Source: Spongiicolonus versatilis (lineage in GTDB: Bacteria; Pseudomonadota; Gammaproteobacteria; Arenicellales; Spongiicolonaceae). Taken from it: a stretch of 7,450 nucleotides of DNA. The notes under the pieces were generated by a model. The model saw only the letters and a list, made by a program, of their open reading frames with translations, was not told the origin of the DNA and made no database searches. Where the stretch lies: assembly GCA_028286165.1 (NCBI GenBank), contig JAPYMU010000192.1:1-7450 (forward strand), read 5' to 3'. Shown one piece after another: positions 1-5,468 of this stretch. The first letter of the stretch is position 1, and each line of letters opens with the position of its first letter. Both the position numbers and the translations under genes were made by a program.

Positions 1-231
1 GACATCAAAGTTGGCTTTGCCGATTTCCCACAGCAGCCACGCCCAGTAGCCGGCCAGCGCCAGCGGCTTCAGCCGCCGCCCGGCCGCATCCGCGCGCCAT
101 CCGCCGACCCCCAACCGCCGCGCTATCCACCACGCCAGCAGGATCGACGCCACACCGAGGATGAGCAGCCACGCGGTCCAAAAACCGGACAAGGCAATCC
201 ACACTATGGCGAGGGGGAGGAAGAGGGGCAT
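1..231 (-). CDS. mnhE: Na+/H+ antiporter subunit E (MnhE/MrpE), 5' part
   Basis: This is the N-terminal 77 codons of an MnhE/MrpE-type subunit of the multisubunit Mrp cation/proton antiporter, an inner-membrane complex that exchanges Na+ (or K+) for H+; the gene runs off the left edge. Residues 4-16 and 19-36 are hydrophobic membrane segments, followed by a basic stretch (R38, R39, R46, R52, R53). The family hallmark near the visible end is YWAWLLWEIGKAN at residues 62-74, matching the conserved Tyr-x-x-Trp-Leu-x-x-Glu-Ile-x-x-Ala-Asn pattern of family PF01899. The ATG at 231 is fixed by an in-frame TAA twelve bases upstream. There is no Shine-Dalgarno sequence; an extended -10 element sits six bases before the ATG. 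Subunits F and G would be expected further left. Assignment is by recognised motif, without alignment. Confidence 0.8.
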   Translation of the reverse strand, partial: MPLFLPLAIVWIALSGFWTAWLLILGVASILLAWWIARRLGVGGWRADAAGRRLKPLALAGYWAWLLWEIGKANFDV

Positions 232-246
232 TGGGGAATTTTAGCA
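232..246 (-). promoter_or_regulatory. Extended -10 promoter, predicted leaderless start of mnhE
   Basis: Read on the minus strand, TGC-TAAAAT (246 to 238) is a TGn extended -10 element. It is followed by the six-base spacer TCCCCA and then the ATG of mnhE. Under the usual -12 to -7 numbering of the hexamer, transcription would start at the A of the ATG. No good -35 hexamer is visible 16-18 bases upstream, which is tolerable for an extended -10 promoter. This is an inference from pattern and spacing. Confidence 0.5.
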
Positions 247-387
247 AAAATGGGGCGGGTTTGAGAAACTTCACTGCAATGCTGTGCGCTTCGATATGCA
301 CCAGATGCCACCGCACACACCAGTCCCCAATTCTCAAAACAAAATATCCACAGGAGGCTATCGAGAACGCCGCCGGATGCAACTGCG

Positions 388-1884
388 CTACGCTTTCACC
401 TCCGGAAACAACTCATCCAACCCCACCGAAACCCCGCCCTCCGTCACCACCCGGGCGTGGAAGCGTTTCAGGCGGCGGGGTTCGGGGACGCCGCAGGAGT
501 GGGCGATGATGCCGACTTCGTGCACCAGGTTTTGCAGGTAGGCGCAGACGCGGGCCGCTTTGTTTTTCGGATCCAGGCCTTTTTGCAGGCGCGGGTTGTG
601 GGTGGTGATGCCGGTGGGGCAGGTGTTTTTGTTGCACTGCAGCGCCTGAATGCAGCCGAGGGCGAACATGGGGCCGCGCGCCGAGGCGGTGAAGTCGGCG
701 CCCATGCACAGCGCCCAGGCCACTTCGGTGGGCGTGATGAGTTTGCCCGAGGCCACCACCTTGATGCGCCGGCGCAGGCCGTGGGCGCACAACTTGTCCA
801 CCAGCAGCGGCAGGCTTTCGCGCAGCGGCAGGCCCATGTCATCAATGAGCGCCATGGGCGCGGCGCCGGTGCCGCCGTCGGCGCCGTCCACGGTGATGAA
901 GTCCGGCGCGCACTCCTCGCCGCGCTCTTTAATTAGAGTGAAAAATTCATCCAGCCAGCCATAGGCGCCGACCACCGCCTTGAAGCCGACGGGCTTGCCG
1001 GTGAGGCCGCGGATGCGGTTCAGAAAATCCAACAGGTCGGCGACGCTGTTGATTTCAGGGTGGCGGTTGGGGCTGATGGAATCATCGCCGCGGCGGATGC
1101 CGCGGATGGCGGCGATCTCGTCGGTCACCTTGCCGCCGGGCAGAATGCCGCCCTTGCCGGGCTTGGCGCCCTGGCTGAGTTTGAGTTCGAACATGCGCAC
1201 CGCATCAACCGCCGCGACTTCGCGCAGTTTGTTTTCGTCCAATGCGCCGTCCAGGGTGCGCACGCCGTACTTGGCGGTGCCGATTTGAAAAACCAGGTCG
1301 GCGCCGCCGGACAGATGGTGCGGCGACAGGCCGCCCTCGCCGGTGTTCTGCCACGCGCCGGCCATGCGCGCGCCGTTGGACAGCGCCAGCACCGCCGGCC
1401 TGGAGATGGCGCCGAAACTCATGCCGGAGATGTTGCACAGCGAGGAGGTGGTGAACGGTTTTTCACAGTGCGGGCCGATGGTCACCGGCGCCGGCGGCAC
1501 CGCGTCCTCGCCGAGGGTCGGGAACGGGCAGTTGACAAACAAAACAGTGCCCGCCGGCCGCAGGTCGCGGGTGGAGCCGAAGGCGACGGTGTTGTCCACA
1601 TTCTTCGCCGCGCGGTACACCCACGAGCGCTGGGCGCGGTTGAACGGCAACTCCTCGCGGTCCATGGCGAAAAAATACTGGCGGAAAAATTCCCCGAGGC
1701 GCTCAAAAAACGCGCGCAGCCGGCCAATCACCGGGTAGTTGCGGCGGATGGCGTGCTGGGTCTGGCTGATGTCGATAATGTACAGAACCATGAGCGCCAG
1801 CAGAACGACGCCGATGACAAAAATAAACAGCAGCGACATCACTTCAAGAAAGCGCAGCAGAAAACTTTGCATTTCGTCGGACAT
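388..1884 (-). CDS. FMN-binding glutamate synthase-like oxidoreductase, membrane-anchored
   Basis: This 498-residue protein corresponds to the FMN-binding synthase domain of glutamate synthase (Glu_synthase, PF01645) without the N-terminal glutamine amidotransferase domain. Residues about 15-37 form one strongly hydrophobic membrane segment. A linker with the RNYPVIG and RQYF motifs typical of the stand-alone family follows, then the TIM-barrel: SFGAISRPA, NTGEGGLSPHH (N180), AKPGKGG and VDGADGGTGAAP (D333). C411, C417 and C422 (C-x5-C-x4-C, ending NTCPTGI) match the 3Fe-4S cluster ligands of GltB. The ATG at 1884 is preferred because GGAGG lies just upstream; a TTG at 1920 in the same frame overlaps the upstream stop (TTGA) but has no ribosome site. 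The physiological substrate and electron donor of such stand-alone proteins are uncertain: they lack the glutaminase half, so ammonia-dependent glutamate synthesis or another FMN chemistry is possible. It is the second gene of an operon with the acetolactate-synthase-like gene. Confidence 0.9.
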   Translation of the reverse strand: MSDEMQSFLLRFLEVMSLLFIFVIGVVLLALMVLYIIDISQTQHAIRRNYPVIGRLRAFFERLGEFFRQYFFAMDREELPFNRAQRSWVYRAAKNVDNTVAFGSTRDLRPAGTVLFVNCPFPTLGEDAVPPAPVTIGPHCEKPFTTSSLCNISGMSFGAISRPAVLALSNGARMAGAWQNTGEGGLSPHHLSGGADLVFQIGTAKYGVRTLDGALDENKLREVAAVDAVRMFELKLSQGAKPGKGGILPGGKVTDEIAAIRGIRRGDDSISPNRHPEINSVADLLDFLNRIRGLTGKPVGFKAVVGAYGWLDEFFTLIKERGEECAPDFITVDGADGGTGAAPMALIDDMGLPLRESLPLLVDKLCAHGLRRRIKVVASGKLITPTEVAWALCMGADFTASARGPMFALGCIQALQCNKNTCPTGITTHNPRLQKGLDPKNKAARVCAYLQNLVHEVGIIAHSCGVPEPRRLKRFHARVVTEGGVSVGLDELFPEVKA

Positions 1885-1888
1885 GGTT

Positions 1889-1893
1889 CCTCC
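1889..1893 (-). promoter_or_regulatory. Ribosome binding site deciding the start of the glutamate-synthase-like gene
   Basis: On the minus strand GGAGG, within CCGGAGGAACC, ends four bases before the ATG at 1884. It is the only strong Shine-Dalgarno sequence I find at any gene start in the window. It favours the ATG at 1884 over the in-frame TTG at 1920. It also contrasts with the SD-less first genes on this strand. Confidence 0.75.
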
Positions 1894-1916
1894 GGATAAG
1901 GGTGAGGGTGAGGCGG

Positions 1917-3569
1917 TCAACCGCGCATCACAATTTCGCCGAGGCGTTTGGTCAGCAGCGCGTTTTCACGGTAATCAATGGGCAGCACCACCAGGCTCGG
2001 GCCCTTTTCGCTGAGCGCGGTTTGCAACGTCTGCTTCAGGTCGCGGCTGTTGTCCACGCGGTGGCCGTGCCAGCCGAAACTGTCGGCGAGTTTCAGCCAG
2101 TCGGGGTTGCCGAAAGACAAGTCGGTGTGGCGGCCGAACTCGTTGGTTTGTTTCCACGCGATTAAACCGTACGCATGGTCCTCCCAGACCATCACCACGA
2201 TGCCGGCGCCGAGGCGTTTGGCGGTTTCCATTTCCTGCACGTTCATCATGAAACCGGCGTCGCCGCAAACCGCCAGCACGCGCCGCCCGGGATGCACCAG
2301 GTGCGCCGCAATGGCGCCGGGCAGCGCGAAACCCATGGAGCAGAAACCGTTGGGGATGAGGCAGGTGTTCGGCTCATGGCACTGGTAATGGCGCGCGATC
2401 CACATTTTGTGCGCGCCCACGTCGGACAGCAGAATGTCGCCGGCGCCCATCACCTCGCGCACGTCCCACAGAACTTTCTGCGGGCGGATGGCGCCTTCGG
2501 TGTCGTCGTCGCGGTGGGCGGTGAACTCGGCGAGCATTTTGCCGCGCACCTCGCGCTGGCCGCTTAAATCAAAACTCAGACCGCCGGTTTCGTTCACGCA
2601 CTCGTTCAGCATCCACAAAGTGTGCGCCAGGTCGCCGACCACCTCCACGCCCGGATGGTAGTTGGCGTCGATCTCGGCCGGCAGAAAATCCATGTGCACG
2701 ATGTCCTTGTCGCGCCGCGGATTCCACAGGCGCGGGTGGTATTCCACCATGTCGTAGCCGATGGTGAGCACCAGGTCGGCGTCGTCAATGGCGAGGTTCA
2801 CCAGGTCTTTGCTGCCGAGGCCGACGGTGTAGAGGCAGTAGCCGGCATCCATGTCCACGCAGCCCTTGGCCATGAACGTGCTGACCACGCCGATGCCGGT
2901 CTTGCGGCAGAACCGCCGCAACTGCCGGCTGGCGCGGCGGCGGATGCAGCCGTTGCCGGCGATGATTACCGGGCGTTTGGCGCGCTTAATTTTGTCGAAG
3001 GCGCGCCGCACGATTTTTTCATCCGGCACCGGGCGGCGGAACAGGCGCGGCTGCAGCGGCGTTTCCGTGACCTCGGCCTTGGCCAAATCCTCCGGCAACT
3101 CAATGTGGCACGCGCCGGGTTTTTCAGTGCGCGCAACCCGCACCGCCTTGCGCACAATCTCCGGAATGTTGCCCGGCGCAATCACCCGGATCGCCCACTT
3201 GGTCACCGGCTCAAACATCTTCACCACGTCCATCACCTGGTGCGACTCCTTGTGCAGCCGGGTGGACGCCCCCTGCCCGGTCAGCACCAGCATGGGCGCG
3301 CGGTCCATGTTGCTGTCGGCGACACCGGTGATTAAATTGGTCGCGCCCGGCCCCAGGGTGCCGAGGCAGCCGGCCGGGTTGCCGGTCAGGCGGCCGTAAA
3401 TCTCGGCCATAAACGCCGCGCCCTGTTCGTGGCGGGTCAGCACAAAGCGAATGCGCCCGGATTTTTCCAGGGACATCATAAAATCGGCGTTCTCCTCGCC
3501 CGGCACGCCGAAAATATATTCCACGCCCTCGGTCTCAAGACAACGCACAAAAAGATCGGACGCTTTCAT
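1917..3569 (-). CDS. ThDP-dependent acetolactate synthase-like large subunit
   Basis: This 550-residue ThDP enzyme has the three-domain architecture of acetolactate synthase, which condenses two pyruvates to 2-acetolactate and CO2. The pyrimidine-binding domain carries the catalytic glutamate E48 in RHEQGAAFMA, then G73-P74-G75-A-T-N78. A central domain follows. The pyrophosphate-binding domain has the metal/ThDP motif at G436-D437-A438 with the downstream VWED (D464), 27 residues later. The C-terminal part (YGLIAWKQ, FGNPDW, ADSFGW) resembles the catabolic AlsS-type branch more than the anabolic IlvB/IlvI type, and no regulatory small subunit is adjacent. The usual GDG reads GDA here. The start MKASDLF matches the family N-terminus; the frame stays open upstream only by chance. 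There is no Shine-Dalgarno, but an extended -10 sits six bases before the ATG. The true substrate could be another 2-oxo acid. The next gene in the operon begins 32 bases after its stop. Confidence 0.88.
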   Translation of the reverse strand: MKASDLFVRCLETEGVEYIFGVPGEENADFMMSLEKSGRIRFVLTRHEQGAAFMAEIYGRLTGNPAGCLGTLGPGATNLITGVADSNMDRAPMLVLTGQGASTRLHKESHQVMDVVKMFEPVTKWAIRVIAPGNIPEIVRKAVRVARTEKPGACHIELPEDLAKAEVTETPLQPRLFRRPVPDEKIVRRAFDKIKRAKRPVIIAGNGCIRRRASRQLRRFCRKTGIGVVSTFMAKGCVDMDAGYCLYTVGLGSKDLVNLAIDDADLVLTIGYDMVEYHPRLWNPRRDKDIVHMDFLPAEIDANYHPGVEVVGDLAHTLWMLNECVNETGGLSFDLSGQREVRGKMLAEFTAHRDDDTEGAIRPQKVLWDVREVMGAGDILLSDVGAHKMWIARHYQCHEPNTCLIPNGFCSMGFALPGAIAAHLVHPGRRVLAVCGDAGFMMNVQEMETAKRLGAGIVVMVWEDHAYGLIAWKQTNEFGRHTDLSFGNPDWLKLADSFGWHGHRVDNSRDLKQTLQTALSEKGPSLVVLPIDYRENALLTKRLGEIVMRG

Positions 3570-3584
3570 GCCGGCAGTATAACA
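3570..3584 (-). promoter_or_regulatory. Extended -10 promoter, predicted leaderless start of the acetolactate-synthase-like gene
   Basis: Read on the minus strand, TGT-TATACT (3584 to 3576) is a good TGn extended -10 element. It is followed by the six-base spacer GCCGGC and then the ATG at 3569. The predicted transcription start coincides with the A of the start codon, and no Shine-Dalgarno is present in the upstream bases. The nearest -35-like hexamer, TTGCAA at 3612-3607, is too far away (25 bases). This is an inference from pattern; the same geometry recurs at mnhE. Confidence 0.55.
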
Positions 3585-3627
3585 GGTGCGCTTGCCGGCC
3601 GCCGCCTTGCAAACTAACATCATCAAA

Positions 3628-3786
3628 ATGCAAACCCGCACCACCGCCCCCGCCGCATGCACCGCCAATCCGGTGACCGGCGGGCTTGGTTTCGTGGCGG
3701 CAACCCCGAAGATGGCGCCTCCGACGTTAAAAGTGACGGTGCAGACGCCGAAAACGGTGCCCCCGACCTCCGAAATGCCGGTCTGA
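3628..3786 (+). CDS. Doubtful 52-residue small ORF upstream of ctaA
   Basis: An ATG at 3628 opens a 52-residue frame ending in TGA at 3784-3786, twelve bases before the ctaA GTG. The peptide is rich in Thr, Pro and Val and contains TPKMAPPT and TPKTVPPT, fourteen residues apart. There is no signal peptide or recognised domain, and no convincing ribosome site. Because the repeated DNA is open in several frames on both strands, this may simply be translated intergenic repeat. I do not recognise it and consider it more likely non-coding. Confidence 0.12.
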   Translation: MQTRTTAPAACTANPVTGGLGFVAATPKMAPPTLKVTVQTPKTVPPTSEMPV

Positions 3787-3789
3787 GCG
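3706..3789. repeat. Imperfect 42-bp tandem repeat, two copies
   Basis: Copies lie at 3706-3747 and 3748-3789. Both begin CCGAA, share GG-x-GCC-x-CCGAC and later TG-x-CGGT, and agree at 25 of the first 35 positions by eye; the last seven bases diverge. The period is a multiple of three, so the repeat also appears as a 14-residue peptide repeat in translation on either strand (for instance VGGxxFGV on the minus strand). It fills the part of the divergent gap next to ctaA. No function is evident. Confidence 0.5.
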
Positions 3790-3798
3790 GCAAAACCC

Positions 3799-4824
3799 GT
3801 GCATCCACCCCGCGCCTTCTTTCCCCCGCATCTCCAAACGCCGCGCGCGGTGGGCGGCTGGCTGTTGCTGTGCTGCGCGTTGGTGGTGTGCATGGTGGTG
3901 CTGGGCGGCGTGACGCGGCTGGCCGGGGCCGGGCTGTCCATGGTGGAGTGGCGGCCATTGCTGGGCGCGGTGCCGCCGCTGAATGCAGAAGACTGGGGCG
4001 CGGTGTTTTTGCAGTACCAGCAATTTCCGGAATACCGTTTGCGCCCGGTGGACCTGGCCGGTTTTAAATTAATTTTCTGGATTGAATACGCGCACCGCCT
4101 GCTGGGGCGCGCGGTGGCTTTGGTTTTTTTGATTCCGTTTTTATTGTTTCTCATGCGCCGCCGGCTGCCGGCCGGGTTTGCGCTGCAACTTGCGCTGATT
4201 TTTTTGCTCGGCGCGCTGCAGGGCGTACTCGGCTGGTTTATGGTGCAGAGCGGACTGGTGGACAATCCGCGGGTCAGCCCGTTCCGCCTGAGCGCGCACC
4301 TGGCGCTGGCGCTTGCTTTGTTCGTGTGGCTATGGTGGCTTGCGCTGCATTGCCTGCGGCCGCCGGCGCCGGCGGTGTGGAGCGCGCGCGCATGTTTCGG
4401 CCTCGCCGCCACCGCCGTGGTGTTCGCCACCGCCGCCTACGCCGGCATGGTCGCCGGGTCGCGCGCCGGATTCGTGCATAACACCTTCCCGCTGATGGGC
4501 GGACACCTGCTGCCGCCGGATGCGTTTGCGATGGCGCCGTGGTGGCGCAACTTTGCGGACAACGCTGTGGCCATCCAGTTCACCCACCGCGCCATGGCGC
4601 TGCTGTCGGTGGTGATGGTGACGGCGTGGGCGGCGGTCGCGCGGCGCCGGGTGGCGGCGGTGACGGTGGTAGTGATGGCGGCGGTGCAGGCGGCACTCGG
4701 CATCGCCACGTTGGTGCACGGCGTACCGACTCCGCTGGCGGCGGCGCACCAGGGTTGTGCGCTGCTGCTGCTCGGCGCGCTGGTGTACAGTGTGCACCGG
4801 GAGGTTTTTGCGCGTGGGGTATAA
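3799..4824 (+). CDS. ctaA: Haem A synthase, COX15/CtaA family
   Basis: This 341-residue inner-membrane protein should convert haem O to haem A for aa3-type cytochrome oxidase. It has about eight hydrophobic segments (first at about 20-37) in two similar halves. The four expected haem-binding histidines are visible: H99 in EYAHRLLGR (with E96), H167 in SAHLALAL, H263 in FTHRAMA and H317 in AAHQGCA. The first external loop carries GGVTRLAGAGLSMVEW, PPL, FLQYQQFPEY and the FK-IFW segment, and lacks the cysteine pair of Bacillus-type CtaA, which places it with the alphaproteobacterial/mitochondrial type. The GTG at 3799 is chosen because an in-frame TGA lies 15 bases upstream and later starts would cut into the conserved N-terminus; its ribosome site is weak. 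No ctaB or oxidase subunit gene is adjacent. The stop TAA lies inside TATAATG, which overlaps a possible start and a -10-like hexamer for the next gene. Confidence 0.9.
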   Translation: MHPPRAFFPPHLQTPRAVGGWLLLCCALVVCMVVLGGVTRLAGAGLSMVEWRPLLGAVPPLNAEDWGAVFLQYQQFPEYRLRPVDLAGFKLIFWIEYAHRLLGRAVALVFLIPFLLFLMRRRLPAGFALQLALIFLLGALQGVLGWFMVQSGLVDNPRVSPFRLSAHLALALALFVWLWWLALHCLRPPAPAVWSARACFGLAATAVVFATAAYAGMVAGSRAGFVHNTFPLMGGHLLPPDAFAMAPWWRNFADNAVAIQFTHRAMALLSVVMVTAWAAVARRRVAAVTVVVMAAVQAALGIATLVHGVPTPLAAAHQGCALLLLGALVYSVHREVFARGV

Positions 4825-4825
4825 T
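4820..4825 (+). promoter_or_regulatory. Possible -10 hexamer upstream of the lolA-like gene
   Basis: A consensus TATAAT overlaps the ctaA stop codon. If used, transcription would begin near 4832 and give a leader of roughly 30 bases before the GTG at 4863. No convincing -35 hexamer lies 16-18 bases upstream, and the TG at 4815-4816 is one base too far for an extended -10. A single hexamer match is weak evidence. Confidence 0.3.
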
Positions 4826-4862
4826 GCATTACCCTGCCCCCGGCCGACCAAACGAGCGCACC

Positions 4863-5465
4863 GTGAAAAACCTCACCCTCACCCTCGCCGCGCTGTGCGC
4901 TGCGGCGTTGTGGACGCCGGCGGCGGCGGACGGCGCGTGGGATTTGCCGGCGCTGATGAAGGAACTGGGCGGCATTCGCTTAATTGACGCCGCCTTCACC
5001 GAGCAAAAACAGGCCGAGTTTCTCAGCGGCGGCGAGTTCGCCGTCAGCGGCGAGATGCACTTCAAGGCGCCGCACACGCTGCGCAGAATCGTCACCAAGC
5101 CGTACCGCGAATCCATCATCATTGACGAAAGCACGGTGATCATCAAACGCATGGACAGCAAAAACGAAACCGACAAAGTGCGCTTCATTGAAATCGATTC
5201 GCACCCGTCCATTCGCCTGTTCATCGACAGCATGCGCGCCACCATGGCCGGCGACCTGGCCACGGTGCTGGAGATTTACGAGGTGGAACTGAGCGGCGAC
5301 CGGGGGGAGTGGAGACTGCGCCTGGTGCCGCAGCGCAAAGCACTGAAAAAATTCATCAACGCCGTGGATGTCACCGGCAGCGCCAACCGCATCAGCACGC
5401 TTCTGGTGCACGAAGATGACGGCACGCGCTCGCTTATCACGCTGGACTACAACTTCATCCGCTGA
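4863..5465 (+). CDS. LolA-related periplasmic outer-membrane lipoprotein carrier
   Basis: A 200-residue secreted protein of the LolA-like superfamily, whose classical member shuttles lipoproteins across the periplasm. A signal peptide is clear: MKN, a hydrophobic core (L4-W17), then PAAA with likely cleavage after A22. The mature part shows the LolA-like order FTEQKQ (about 45-50), SGEMHFKAPHTLRR (about 64-77), a strand-rich middle, then the AGDLATVLEIY segment and GEWRLRLVPQ, which fit the divergent LolA_3-type branch seen beside MMPL exporters rather than housekeeping LolA. The GTG at 4863 places the signal peptide at the N-terminus; an in-frame ATG at 4824 overlapping the ctaA stop (TAATG) would add 13 residues (MHYPAPGRPNERT) and remains possible. 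The exporter gene follows after only three bases, in the same frame, so the two almost certainly work together, perhaps carrying a lipid or acyl product delivered by the exporter. Confidence 0.8.
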   Translation: MKNLTLTLAALCAAALWTPAAADGAWDLPALMKELGGIRLIDAAFTEQKQAEFLSGGEFAVSGEMHFKAPHTLRRIVTKPYRESIIIDESTVIIKRMDSKNETDKVRFIEIDSHPSIRLFIDSMRATMAGDLATVLEIYEVELSGDRGEWRLRLVPQRKALKKFINAVDVTGSANRISTLLVHEDDGTRSLITLDYNFIR

Positions 5466-5468
5466 GCG

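Noticed and set aside
284..317. Inverted repeat TGTGCG...CGCACA between mnhE and the glutamate-synthase-like gene
   Set aside because: Arms of six bases with a 22-base loop and no following T-run make a weak hairpin; I do not call a terminator, and I see no other clear rho-independent terminator in this gap.
1060..1899. A 279-codon open frame on the plus strand opposite the glutamate-synthase-like gene
   Set aside because: It is antisense to a gene with clear family motifs, and its peptide is a low-complexity Ala/Gly/Arg/His product of GC-rich codons with no recognisable domain.
1902..1916. A 15-base match (CCTCACCCTCACCCT) between the 1917/1884 junction on the minus strand and the lolA-like signal peptide region (about 4871-4885, plus strand)
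   Set aside because: It is a short CTC/ACC codon run of low complexity and is likely coincidental.
3570..4430. In-frame upstream extension of the acetolactate-synthase-like gene by 287 codons
   Set aside because: The frame stays open through the intergenic gap and antisense to ctaA, but the extension is low complexity and the family N-terminus begins at the ATG at 3569.
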